The notes under the pieces were generated by a model, which saw only the letters and a program-made list of their open reading frames with translations, searched no databases and was not told the DNA's origin. This document shows positions 36,713 through 48,906 of a stretch of DNA of 64,000 nucleotides, piece after piece; position 1 is the first letter of the stretch; every line of letters begins with the position of its first letter. The DNA is from Mactromeris polynyma. Lineage: Eukaryota; Mollusca; Bivalvia; Venerida; Mactridae. The stretch is taken from positions 35,158,619-35,222,618 of the forward strand of contig JASFXZ010000001.1 in assembly GCA_032209605.1 (NCBI GenBank), read 5' to 3'. A program made the position numbers and the translations under genes.

Positions 36713-39700
36713 TCACTTGTTTTATTACATTGACCTTAAGAATATGCATAATTTCCTACTTTCAATGCAATTTATGGTATATTTGAGTTCATTGTTGAAT
36801 ATATTGACCACAAATTCATTTAAAACGTGTTATATTTACTATTTTGAATGCAATTAGTGAGGAACATAGAGTTCACCTGTTGATTATATTGACCTAATAT
36901 ACCTAAAGAATATGCACAATGTCCCATTTTCAATGCCGTTTTTGGCTATATTTGAGTTCATTTTGCGCATGGTGGACGGAGCTCCGCAAAAACACGCCGT
37001 ATATTGAACATTTAACCGGTTCTCACTCGTTGGAAATAAAGAAAATACCCTCACTCGTTGGAAATGAATACTTTGACCGTATTAGCCGGTCATTTCACGG
37101 TATTTGCGGGGCCGAAATGTAGGTCCCAGTTATTGTAAAGCAAGGCGAAGTGTATAATATAACCTACTTCTAGTTCAGTTTGAATACTTTGAGGTACTGT
37201 GAATATAAATTCGTTACATTTTTAGACAACCCTTCATTTAAGCTTCATATGATTTATACTATGAAATACAGAAAACTAAAAGTGAACAAAAAGAAGAACC
37301 ATATAACCTTATAGCTTAAAACATGCTAAGGTTTGCTAAAAGAGTTATTAATTAACTTGAAAGATATGAGATGTGTTTGAAAAAAAGCAATCTGACACAT
37401 ATTAGAAAAATACACCAAAATTCAAGTATTAAATGATTATGTATAGAATGTTGTAATCATATTAGTATTTGCATCGCATTAATTACTAAGAATTTCAGAT
37501 AGCTAGGCTATATGATCAGATTACTTGAATAAATTTAAGGCCGTAATTAGAGTGTCTCATTCGAAATATTGTTATGCTCTGGTCCCCAAATATATAACCT
37601 GAAATATCAGTTAAATTCATATATACCATGTTATATTTACTATTTTGAATGCAATTAGTGAGGAAAATAGAGTTCACCTGTTGATTATATTGAACTATTA
37701 TACCCATAGAATATGCACAATATCCCACTCTCAATGCAATTCATGGGTATATTTGAGTTCATTTTTGAATATATTGACCTTAAATACATCTATAATGTGT
37801 AAATCTTACTATTTTGAATGCAATTAGTGAGGGAAATAGAGTTCACCTGTTGATAATATTGACCTAATATTCCTAAAGAATATGCACAATTTCCCATTTT
37901 CAATGCAATTGATGGGTATATTTGAGTGCATTTGTGAATATATTGACCTAAAATTCATATATAATATGTAATATTTACTATTTTGAATGCAATTAATGAG
38001 GAAGATAGTGTTCAACTGTTGATTATATTGACCTAATATACCTATAGAATATGCAAACTTTTCCAATTTCAATGCAATTTATGGTATATTTGAGTTCCCT
38101 TGTGGATCTATTGAACTAAAAGTCATACATAATTTGTTATATTTACTATTTTGAATGCAATTAGTGAGTAATATAGAGTTCACCTTTTGATTACATTGAC
38201 CTAATATACCTAAAGAATATGCACACTTTTCCATTTTCAATGCAATTGATGGGTATATTTGAGTGCATTTATGAATATATTGACCTAAAATTCATATATA
38301 TACTTAAAGAATATGCAAACTTTTCCAATGTCAATGCAATTTATGGTATATTTGAGTTCCCTTGTGGATCTATTGACCTAAAATTCATATATTATATGTT
38401 ATATTCACTGTTTTGAATGCAACTAGTGAGGAAAATAGAGTTCATCTGTTGATTATATAGACCTAATATACCTAAAGAATATGCACAATTAACCACTTAC
38501 AATGCAATTCATGGGTATGGGTATATTTGTGTTCATTTGTGAATATATTGACCTAAAAACATATACATGTATAATGTGTTATATTCACTGTTTTGAATGC
38601 AACTAGTGAGGAAAATAAAGTTCACCTTTTGATTACATTGACCTAATATACATAAAGAATATGCTCATTTTCCATTTTCAATGCAATTCATGGGTATATT
38701 TGAGTGCATTTGTGAATATATTGACTTTAAATACATCTATAATGTGTAAATCTTACTATTTTGAAAGCAATTAGTGAGGGAAATAGAGTTCACCTGTTGA
38801 TAATATTGACCTAATAGTCCTAAAGAATATGCACAATTTCCCATTTTCAATGCAATTGATGGGTATATTTGAGTGCATTTGTGAATATATTGACCTAAAA
38901 TTCATGTATTATATCTTATATTCACTGTTTTGAATGCAATTAGTGAGGAAAATAGAGTTCACCTGTTGATTATATTGACCTAATATATTTATAGAATATG
39001 CATTTTTTCCAATTTCAATGCAATTGATGGGTATATTTGAGTGCATTTGTGAGTATATTGACCTTAAATTCAATATCATATGTTATATTCACTGTTTTGA
39101 ATGCAAATAGTGAGGAAAATAGAGTTCACCTGTTGATAATATTGACCTAATATTCCTAAAGAATATGCACAATTTCCCATTTTCAATGCAATTGATGGGT
39201 ATATTTGAGTGCATTTATGAATATATTGACCTAAAATTCATATATATACTTAAAGATTATGCACACTTTTCCACTTTCAATGCAATTTATGGTATATTTG
39301 AGTTCCCTTGTGGATCTATTGAACTAGAAGTCATATATAATTTGTTATATTTACTATTTTGAATGCAATTAGTGAGTAAAATAGAGTTCACCTTTTGATT
39401 ACATTGACCTAAATATACCTAAAGAATATGCACACTTTTCCATTTTCAATGCAATTGATGGGTATATTTGAGTGCATTTGTGAAAATATTGACCTAAACT
39501 TCATATATAATATGTAATATTTACTATTTTGAATGCAATTAATGAGGAAAATAGTGTTCAACTGTTGATTATATTGACCTAATATACCTATAGAATATGC
39601 ACACTTTCCCTCTTTCAATGCAATTGATGGGTATAATTGAGTTCAATTGTGACTATATTGACCTAAAATTCATATATTATGTGTTATATTTACTATTTTG

Positions 39701-39726
39701 AATGCAATAAATTGGGAAGATAGAGT
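36713..39726 (+). repeat. Higher-order satellite repeat, unit 2 (3,014 bp)
   Basis: Near-identical to unit 1 over its whole length, with only scattered single-base differences. Confidence 0.95.
36962..37612 (+). repeat. Non-satellite module, copy 6 (HOR type)
   Basis: Near-identical to copy 5, one higher-order period (about 3,013 bp) downstream. Confidence 0.9.
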
Positions 39727-42700
39727 TCACTTGTTTTATTACATTGACCTTAAGAATATGCATAATTTCCTACTTTCAATGCAATTTATGGTATATTTGA
39801 GTTCATTGTTGAATATATTGACCACAAATTCATTTAAAACGTGTTATATTTACTATTTTGAATGCAATTAGTGAGGAACATAGAGTTCACCTGTTGATTA
39901 TATTGACCTAATATACCTAAAGAATATGCACAATGTCCCATTTTCAATGCCGTTTTTGGCTATATTTGAGTTCATTTTGCGCATGGTGGACGGAGCTCCG
40001 CAAAAACACGCCGTATATTGAACATTTAACCGGTTCTCACTCGTTGGAAATAAAGAAAATACCCTCACTCGTTGGAAATGAATACTTTGACCGTATTAGC
40101 CGGTCATTTCACGGTATTTGCGGGGCCGAAATGTAGGTCCCAGTTATTGTAAAGCAAGGCGAAGTGTATAATATAACCTACTTCTAGTTCAGTTTGAATA
40201 CTTTGAGGTACTGTGAATATAAATTCGTTACATTTTTAGACAACCCTTCATTTAAGCATCATATGATTTATACTATGAAATACAGAAAACTAAAAGTGAA
40301 CAAAAAGAAGAACCATATAACCTTATAGCTTAAAACATGCTAAGGTTTGCTAAAAGAGTTATTAATTAACTTGAAAGATATGAGATGTGTTTGAAAAAAA
40401 GCAATCTGACACATATTAGAAAAATACACCAAAATTCAAGTATTAAATGATTATGTATAGAATGTTGTAATCATATTAGTATTTGCATCGCATTAATTAC
40501 TAAGAATTTCAGATAGCTAGGCTATATGATCAGATTACTTGAATAAATTTAAGGCCGTAATTAGAGTGTCTCATTCGAAATATTGTTATGCTCTGGTCCC
40601 CAAATATATAACCTGAAATATCAGTTAAATTCATATATACCATGTTATATTTACTATTTTGAATGCAATTAGTGAGGAAAATAGAGTTCACCTGTTGATT
40701 ATATTGAACTATTATACCCATAGAATATGCACAATATCCCACTCTCAATGCAATTCATGGGTATATTTGAGTTCATTTTTGAATATATTGACCTTAAATA
40801 CATCTATAATGTGTAAATCTTACTATTTTGAATGCAATTAGTGAGGGAAATAGAGTTCACCTGTTGATAATATTGACCTAATATTCCTAAAGAATATGCA
40901 CAATTTCCCATTTTCAATGCAATTGATGGGTATATTTGAGTGCATTTGTGAATATATTGACCTAAAATTCATATATAATATGTAATATTTACTATTTTGA
41001 ATGCAATTAATGAGGAAAATAGTGTTCAACTGTTGATTATATTGACCTAATATACCTATAGAATATGCAAACTTTTCCAATTTCAATGCAATTTATGGTA
41101 TATTTGAGTTCCCTTGTGGATCTATTGAACTAAAAGTCATATATAATTTGTTATATTTACTATTTTGAATGCAATTAGTGAGTAATATAGAGTTCACCTT
41201 TTGATTACATTGACCTAATATACCTAAAGAATATGCACACTTTTCCATTTTCAATGCAATTGATGGGTATATTTGAGTGCATTTATGAATATATTGACCT
41301 AAAATTCATATATATACTTAAAGAATATGCAAACTTTTCCAATGTCAATGCAATTTATGGTATATTTGAGTTCCCTTGTGGATCTATTGACCTAAAATTC
41401 ATATATTATATGTTATATTCACTGTTTTGAATGCAACTAGTGAGGAAAATAGAGTTCATCTGTTGATTATATAGACCTAATATACCTAAAGAATATGCAC
41501 AATTAACCACTTACAATGCAATTCATGGGTATGGGTATATTTGTGTTCATTTGTGAATATATTGACCTAAAAACATATACATGTATAATGTGTTATATTC
41601 ACTGTTTTGAATGCAACTAGTGAGGAAAATAAAGTTCACCTTTTGATTACATTGACCTAATATACATAAAGAATATGCTCATTTTCCATTTTCAATGCAA
41701 TTGATGGGTATATTTGAGTGCATTTGTGAATATATTGACTTTAAATACATCTATAATGTGTAAATCTTACTATTTTGAAAGCAATTAGTGAGGGAAATAG
41801 AGTTCACCTGTTGATAATATTGACCTAATAGTCCTAAAGAATATGCACAATTTCCCATTTTCAATGCAATTGATGGGTATATTTGAGTGCATTTGTGAAT
41901 ATATTGACCTAAAATTCATGTATTATATCTTATATTCACTGTTTTGAATGCAATTAGTGAGGAAAATAGAGTTCACCTGTTGATTATATTGACCTAATAT
42001 ATTTATAGAATATGCATTTTTTTCCAATTTCAATGCAATTGATGGGTATATTTGAGTGCATTTGTGAGTATATTGACCTTAAATTCAATATCATATGTTA
42101 TATTCACTGTTTTGAATGCAAATAGTGAGGAAAATAGAGTTCACCTGTTGATAATATTGACCTAATATTCCTAAAGAATATGCACAATTTCCCATTTTCA
42201 ATGCAATTGATGGGTATATTTGAGTGCATTTATGAATATATTGACCTAAAATTCATATATATACTTAAAGATTATGCACACTTTTCCACTTTCAATGCAA
42301 TTTATGGTATATTTGAGTTCCCTTGTGGATCTATTGAACTAGAAGTCATATATGATTTGTTATATTTACTATTTTGAATGCAATTAGTGAGTAAAATAGA
42401 GTTCACCTTTTGATTACATTGACCTAAATATACCTAAAGAATATGCACACTTTTCCATTTTCAATGCAATTGATGGGTATATTTGAGTGCATTTGTGAAA
42501 ATATTGACCTAAACTTCATATATAATATGTAATATTTACTATTTTGAATGCAATTAATGAGGAAAATAGTGTTCAACTGTTGATTATATTGACCTAATAT
42601 ACCTATAGAATATGCACACTTTCCCTCTTTCAATGCAATTGATGGGTATATTTGAGTTCAATTGTGACTATATTGACCTAAAATTCATATATTATGTGTT

Positions 42701-42741
42701 ATATTTACTATTTTGAATGCAATAAATTGGGAAGATAGAGT
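39727..42741 (+). repeat. Higher-order satellite repeat, unit 3 (3,015 bp)
   Basis: Near-identical to unit 2. One extra T in the ATGCATTTTTTTCC run accounts for the one-base length difference. Confidence 0.95.
39975..40626 (+). repeat. Non-satellite module, copy 7 (HOR type)
   Basis: Near-identical to copies 5 and 6, differing by single bases such as AAGCATC for AAGCTTC. Confidence 0.9.
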
Positions 42742-44110
42742 TCACTTGTTTTATTACATTGACCTTAAGAATATGCATAATTTCCTACTTTCAATGCAAT
42801 TTATGGTATATTTGAGTTCATTGTTGAATATATTGACCACAAATTCATTTAAAACGTGTTATATTTACTATTTTGAATGCAATTAGTGAGGAACATAGAG
42901 TTCACCTGTTGATTATATTGACCTAATATACCTAAAGAATATGCACAATGTCCCATTTTCAATGCCGTTTTTGGCTATATTTGAGTTCATTTTGCGCATG
43001 GTGGACGGAGCTCCGCAAAAACACGCCGTATATTGAACATTTAACCGGTTCTCACTCGTTGGAAATAAAGAAAATACCCTCACTCGTTGGAAATGAATAC
43101 TTTGACCGTATTAGCCGGTCATTTCACGGTATTTGCGGGGCCGAAATGTAGGTCCCAGTTATTGTAAAGCAAGGCGAAGTGTATAATATAACCTACTTCT
43201 AGTTCAGTTTGAATACTTTGAGGTACTGTGAATATAAATTCGTTACATTTTTAGACAACCCTTCATTTAAGCTTCATATGATTTATACTATGAAATACAG
43301 AAAACTAAAAGTGAACAAAAAGAAGAACCATATAACCTTATAGCTTAAAACATGCTAAGGTTTGCTAAAAGAGTTATTTATTAACTTGAAAGATATGAGA
43401 TGTGTTTGAAAAAAAGCAATCTGACACATATTAGAAAAATACACCAAAATTCAAGTATTAAATGATTATGTATAGAATGTTGTAATCATATTAGTATTTG
43501 CATCGCATTAATTACTAAGAATTTCAGATAGCTAGGCTATATGATCAGATTACTTAAATAAATTTAAGGCCGTAATTAGAGTGTCTCATTCGAAATATTG
43601 TTATGCTCTGGTCCCCAAATATATAACCTGGAATATCAGTTAAATTCATATATACCATGTTATATTTACTATTTTGAATGCAATTAGTGAGGAAAATAGA
43701 GTTCACCTGTTGATTATATTGAACTATTATACCCATAGAATATGCGCAATATCCCACTCTCAATGCAATTCATGGGTATATTTGAGTTCATTTTTGAATA
43801 TATTGACCTTAAATACATCTATAATGTGTAAATCTTACTATTTTGAATGCAATTAGTGAGGGAAATAGAGTTCACCTGTTGATAATATTGACCTAATATT
43901 CCTAAAGAATATGCACAATTTCCCATTTTCAATGCAATTGATGGGTATATTTGAGTGCATTTGTGAATATATTGACCTAAAATTCATATATAATATGTAA
44001 TATTTACTATTTTGAATGCCATTAATGAGGAAAATAGTGTTCAACTGTTGATTATATTGACCTAATATACCTATAGAATATGCAAACTTTTCCAATTTCA
44101 ATGCAATTTA
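42742..44110 (+). repeat. Higher-order satellite repeat, partial unit 4
   Basis: Follows the higher-order sequence for about 1,370 bp, then departs at ~44100 into monomers in a different order (44111-44788), where the array ends at AATGCAATCGAG. Confidence 0.9.
42991..43641 (+). repeat. Non-satellite module, copy 8 (HOR type)
   Basis: Last module copy, in the partial fourth higher-order repeat. It has a few private changes, for example ACTTAAATAAA and CCTGGAATATC. Confidence 0.9.
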
Positions 44111-44788
44111 TGGGTATATTTGAGTTCATTATTGAATGTATTGACCTAAAATTCATATATTATATGTTATATTTACTATTTTGAATGCAATTAGTGAGGA
44201 AAATAGAGTTCATCTGTTGATTATATTGACCTAATATACCTAAAGAATATGCACAATTAACCACTTACAATGCAATTCATGGGTATATTTGTGTTCATTT
44301 GTGAATATATTGACCTAAAAACATATACATGTATAATGTGTTATATTCACTGTTTTGAATGCAACTAGTGAGGAAAATAAAGTTCACCTTTTGATTACAT
44401 TGACCTCATATACCTATAGAATATGCAAACTTTTCCAATTTCAATGCAATTTATGGTATATTTGAGTTCCCTTGTGGATCTATTGAACTAAAAGTCATAT
44501 ATAATTTGTTATATTTACTATTTTGAATGCAATTAGTGAGTAAAATAGAGTTCACCTTTTGATTACATTGACCTAATATACCCATAGAATATGCAAACTT
44601 TTCCAATTTCAATGCAATTTATGGGTATATTTGAGTTCATTTTTGAATGTATTGACCTAAAATTCATATATTATATGTTATATTCACTGTTTTTAATGCA
44701 ATTAGTGAGGAAAATAGAGTTCATGTGTTGATTATATTGACCTAATATACCTAAAGAATATGCACAATTAACCACTTACAATGCAATC

Positions 44789-45254
44789 GAGAATTATTAT
44801 AATTATTGTTAAATATTGAAGGAAAATAAAACAAAGGTGACGTAATAACGTACGCAATCTTAATTTAGCAATTATTGAACACGCAATATTTGTGTGTAAT
44901 GAAACCATATCCTTATTAGTTATACAATGTTTTTAATTAATGATATTCGCTATACCATCTGAGCTATCGCGGCTGAAATCGATACAATTTTACTAAATTA
45001 CATTAAAAATGTTTCTAGCGGAGTGATTTTCTTACAACTTATATTATATTTCATAGATATATTTTTTATTTGCGTATTGAACACTGAAAAGTGTTTTTTA
45101 CAAAGCAGCAATAATCGTTTTTACAGTAATAAGCAGCGTGACAAATGGCGAGAAAGCATGTAATTTAGGTTTGTGAATTTTAGAAAATTCATTATTTCGA
45201 GATAAAAATCATGTTTTTGTTTATTTTTTTCTAAAATATTCATAAAAGGTAACA
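44789..45254. other. Unique AT-rich flank of the satellite
   Basis: Sequence beyond the last monomer, with no coding feature. It contains one short tRNA-like segment listed separately. Confidence 0.55.
44949..44973 (-). pseudogene. tRNA 5'-half relic (A-box only)
   Basis: The minus strand reads GCCGCGATAGCTCAGATGGT followed by ATAGC, which fits an acceptor strand plus D-arm and A-box. No matching B-box or 3' acceptor strand follows in the next ~100 bases. Confidence 0.3.
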
Positions 45255-46050
45255 GATATTTTACATGCGTTCTTTTACAAAATCAGATTGCATAGAAATA
45301 TGAACGGTACAATGGTCAGAAAGAATGTTAGGCTGACCAACGTGAAAGTTAACAAACCAGTTTAACATAGAGGTACTAGATATTACATAATCAACTAAAC
45401 TACTACCAGTCGGACCGTGAAACGTGCAATAACCCTTGTCATCACAAACTCTACCATTTACGATACGTAAACCACTCTCTTTACAAAAATCAATCAATAA
45501 CCGACATTATCTTTCGTACTCCTGTATAATGGCGTATCAGTAATATAGTCATCTGGTAAAAATTACGGCACGTTAATTTGGCATCATTTTCATCATTCTC
45601 TAGGTTTATCATTTTCATGCGATATTTTAACAATTTCGGATAATATTTGGTCATATATTGTCGTATTATTTAAATTCTCTCTTGTACTACCCTGTGGGAC
45701 AATATAACGGAGACATACATATACATCACACTGACTCTCGAATAAATCACCTGAAAATTTTAGCCACAAACATCGTCATTATCATTCTCATATAACTGAA
45801 CATGTGTACAATATGAATTTTTGATATAACAACATATTCCACCTGAGTCTCGTTTTGATGATGAATTTTTATCAGTTCTATGTTTTGAATATATAACTTA
45901 AAGCCAGGAACGTTCATATTAACTAATGTATTAGACCACGTTTCCGTGAAAAATATAAAGTCGTTTGTGCTAAATAAATCAGTAAGTTCTCGCTGTTGAA
46001 GTTTATTTACATTTTTGACACTAATCCCTGTACATTTAATAGCACTAAGT
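45255..46050 (-). pseudogene. Non-LTR retrotransposon endonuclease fragment
   Basis: Minus-strand translation gives pieces of an APE-type (exonuclease-endonuclease-phosphatase) domain in the right order. FFTETW lies near 45955 and is the usual xETW glutamate motif. A YVCLRYIVP-like beta strand is near 45700. SLVDYVISS, then SDHCTVHI at about 45295-45395, match the C-terminal D-Y and SDH catalytic motifs. Frames change between pieces and internal stops occur. No reverse transcriptase follows, so this is a truncated dead LINE of CR1/L2/Jockey-like type, clade undetermined. Confidence 0.8.
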
Positions 46051-46442
46051 TAAAAGAGTGTCTCATATATTATAGTGTAACAACTCCAAGTTTTATGGGG
46101 GAAAATTGCTCAGAAACACGAGGTCAGCTCCACAATTTTTAATCCCACAGTCTTCAATAATATACCCAACACGCAATAACGGACTGAGTGACTCGTACTT
46201 CATAATGCCAATGCCTTATATACTGTGTAAAGAGTCCAAGGCAACTAATCCTTAAATATAACTAGATCCCAATGTAAAGATAAGTCCACATGGTCATATA
46301 GGTCCTAAGTTTTCTTTAACTCCAACGTTGCCACAATATTATATGAGAGTCACTGTCTGAATGAAAATATGAAATACAAATAATTTCAAATGGGAGAATC
46401 TTAAATATCAATGACTTTTCTTTTTTTAATAGAAAAGTATAT

Positions 46443-46481
46443 GGTGTTTTAATGAGTCTCGTATATATTATAGAATAGTAA
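46443..46481 (+). repeat. 39-bp direct repeat, copy 1
   Basis: GGTGTTTTAATGAGTCTCGT followed by 19 more bases is identical to 46803-46841, 360 bp away. Confidence 0.9.
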
Positions 46482-46802
46482 TCAACACGAATTTAATATT
46501 CTATTTATCACATACCCGACAAATAACGAGAAAATCCACATCCAAACTTGACCTCATTTATACAGACAACAGCGACGTGGAAGTAATTAGGCTATTGATT
46601 TAATGAGCCGAAAAAGTAGCCCGATTCACAAAATCATTACTTCTAAACTTATCCCAATATTTGTTATTATTACTCGTTTTGTTAAATGTAAACAAGCAGC
46701 GTATGGATTTTATTTAAGTTTTTCCGCTCATTTGCATATTATATGCACACTGTGCAATATGATATTTATTGCTCAGTAGAAACATGCACGGGTATGTGAT
46801 AA

Positions 46803-46841
46803 GGTGTTTTAATGAGTCTCGTATATATTATAGAATAGTAA
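46803..46841 (+). repeat. 39-bp direct repeat, copy 2
   Basis: Exact second copy of 46443-46481. The intervening 321 bp could be a deletion-prone or inserted segment; its nature is unknown. Confidence 0.9.
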
Positions 46842-47365
46842 ATATTCATACCAGTATTGCCACAACTGATGTGGTGCCAACGATCACAACTGTCACAAGT
46901 TATAGCTTTAGAGTTGATGTAGATTCTGCTCAGACAAAACAAGCACGGCGAAATGGCATGGTGATTTTCTGTTTAACTTTAACTCGATGAATATCTTATT
47001 ATTAAATCAAATTTTGGAATGTGTATGAAATTACCGTATGACACGCTACATATATGTGTATCTCTTCCTTGACATTATCTACTCATGCAGCAAATTATAC
47101 ATTTGAGTTGAGAATTTAATAATTTAATGAAAACTGAAAACAAAAAACTTTATATCAGATATGTTATTTTCTGAAACATTCTTTTAACATTAGAATCGTA
47201 TAAAAGTCAATACTGATTGATGTTATGCCTATTGTGTCTTCATCTTAAATATACATTGCTCTACCCCATATCGTTGAAACCTGTATACATTCATTATATG
47301 TATATACAAAGGTATATGTAAATACCATCATACGTGTATTGTGACATTTTCACGATTGATAATTT

Positions 47366-47657
47366 TGTGATTATTGTTGTATTTGCATTTATTTATCGTC
47401 GCCACCGGTTTCCCACATGGGCGACGCCTCCGGAAGAATGTTAGTCATATTAGATTGTTGGTGTGATACAGAAGATGCCCCAGTTCCAGAAGCACCCCTG
47501 GTTCTTTTACGTGCTCGATGTAAAGCATCATACACGGGACATGGGTTTTTAAAGTCTCGTCCGAAAGACTGTTAGTACGGTCAGTGATGGAGCGGGGAAT
47601 CGAACCTGCGATCCCAGGATTACAAGTCCAAGCGCGTTACCAATGGACTACGGCTCC
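47366..47657 (-). mobile_element. tRNA-headed SINE
   Basis: The minus strand begins with a 70-nt tRNA-Thr(TGT)-like head at 47588-47657. It has an A-box TAGTCCATTGG, anticodon loop CTTGTAA and B-box GGTTCGATTCC. The acceptor/T-arm junction is shortened, so it is not a working tRNA. A core follows with GGACGAGACTTTAAAAACCC, GTCCCGTGTATGATGC and GAGCACGTAAAAGAACC, the kind of shared central domain found in animal SINE superfamilies. The end is GACGATAAATAAATGC. Assignment to a named core family (Meta-like) is a guess. Confidence 0.75.
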
Positions 47658-47689
47658 GCTACTGTGATTGTTTTGTGTTGTACATGTAT

Positions 47690-47768
47690 ATATGTTCCTG
47701 CTTTTCGTTGTCAAAGGCAAATATGTTTGCCGATTATGCAATAAAGTTTGTTTGTTTGTTTTAATAAT
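47690..47768 (+). mobile_element. Probable LINE 3' tail with hairpin
   Basis: A perfect hairpin GGCAAA-TATG-TTTGCC at 47716-47731 is followed by ATTATGCAATAAAG and a (GTTT)n tail. Many non-LTR retrotransposons end in such a stem-loop plus short tandem repeat. No coding part is attached, and the SINE head lies immediately upstream in the opposite orientation. Confidence 0.5.
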
Positions 47769-48157
47769 ACAATTAATATTAACAAACTTCTCAAAAAATA
47801 CACATGAATTAAGGAACGATTTTCACAGTTTGCACATATTTACATAAACATTTGCACGGACGTCCGTGACATTTGTATTTTCAAAATTAATGAATGCACC
47901 ACTAATCCTAATTCATATTCATACTCAAAAAGTATTTCTATCAAAATAACCTTATTCTTAAATAATGCATGCCATAACAATATTACACAAGTTCGAGAGT
48001 TTTAAATTGCATTTTGGAACATATTAAATAAAATGTATCTTGTATAAATATCATTTTTCTACTCGGGAAATAAAAGATAAACAAATGTACTCATAACAGG
48101 ATAAACATTTATCATTATTTGAATTTACTATAACATGTAAATATCTTTTTCATAAAG
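47769..48157. other. Intergenic sequence, no gene seen
   Basis: AT-rich, no recognisable feature. Confidence 0.5.
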
Positions 48158-48283
48158 CGGGCCGTTTTGACCGACAATCGGGGCCGTTTTGACCGACAAT
48201 CGGGGCCGTTTTGACCGACAATCGGGGCCGTTTTGACCGACAATCGGGACCGTTTTGACCGAAAATACGGTCCGTTTTGACTG
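48158..48283. repeat. 22-bp GC-rich tandem repeat, ~5.7 copies
   Basis: The unit GGCCGTTTTGACCGACAATC plus GG is repeated with little change in the first four copies and drifts in the last two. It lies about 620 bp upstream of the SAXO start codon. Confidence 0.9.
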
Positions 48284-48725
48284 CATACCTTTCCAAATTA
48301 TCACAGCTCATAATTAATAGCGTTATGTCGTAATATTTTTGGTAGCATATAAAAAATACCCAATGCTTAAAGTCATATATTTTATACTTCAACATACAGA
48401 CACCGATATAATTATACGATACAGCAAACTTGAGTAGCTCAGTCCTACATAATTAAAGGGGAGTAACTACCGCAAAGAGTTCTTATTGAGCAAACAGTTA
48501 TGTGAGTTATTTCCCTTGGACACGCACCTGCACAATTGCGACGAATGCATTTTATCTTATGGGGTCTACGTGCTTTTCGTATCGTAGAATTAAAGTCATT
48601 TCTGTTAAGCAAAATTCCAAACATTAGGGGAGACTCCTAATAAAAATTGAAACAAACGTACCCAACCATTTCTAAATATGTTCATGCAGTATTCTTATGC
48701 ACTGGACTATTCCATTTATGACCCC

Positions 48726-48770
48726 TACCATCAACAACTTCCGGTTATATCCACCATTTTGGATAAACAA
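48726..48770 (+). promoter_or_regulatory. Candidate core promoter of the SAXO gene
   Basis: ACTTCCGG (48737-48744, ETS-type site) is followed seven bases later by CCACCATTTTGG (48751-48762, YY1-like), about 145-170 bp upstream of the ATG. No TATA box is placed convincingly. The pairing is typical of TATA-less animal promoters; the assignment is inference. Confidence 0.35.
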
Positions 48771-48906
48771 CTCATTGCGGGTGCTTGACAACGCATGTTT
48801 TTCCAGACATAACTTTTATATCATTTGATAACAGTTTGTCTAAATTCTCCCATTGATACGTTTTAAAATTTCAAGTATAGGAAAATTGTAAACTACACAT
48901 AGAAGG

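Larger units (their letters stand above)
17820..44788. repeat. 27-kb satellite array, ~169-bp monomer
   Basis: The monomer has two landmark points: GAATGCAATTAGTGAGGAAA and, 84 bp later, TCAATGCAATTTATGGGTAT. The next GAATGCAATTAG comes 85 bp after that, so the period is ~169 bp. The two halves align with each other (AATGCAATT, GAGTTCA, TATATTGACCTAA and an AATATG stretch in register), so the monomer is an old dimer. The array is about 27 kb, AT-rich, interrupted by eight copies of a non-satellite module and one N gap. It includes a change of orientation near 19845 and a ~3-kb higher-order repeat on the right. Short frames in it are repeat translations. Confidence 0.95.
46051..47365. other. 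Intergenic sequence with short spaced repeats
   Basis: No gene seen. It contains the 39-bp direct repeat pair listed separately and a weaker related stretch near 46053-46085. Confidence 0.5.

Noticed and set aside
17820..44788. Dozens of 60-115-residue frames recurring every 3,014 bp
   Set aside because: They are satellite translations. They recur because the DNA is repeated, on both strands, with no start context or domain.
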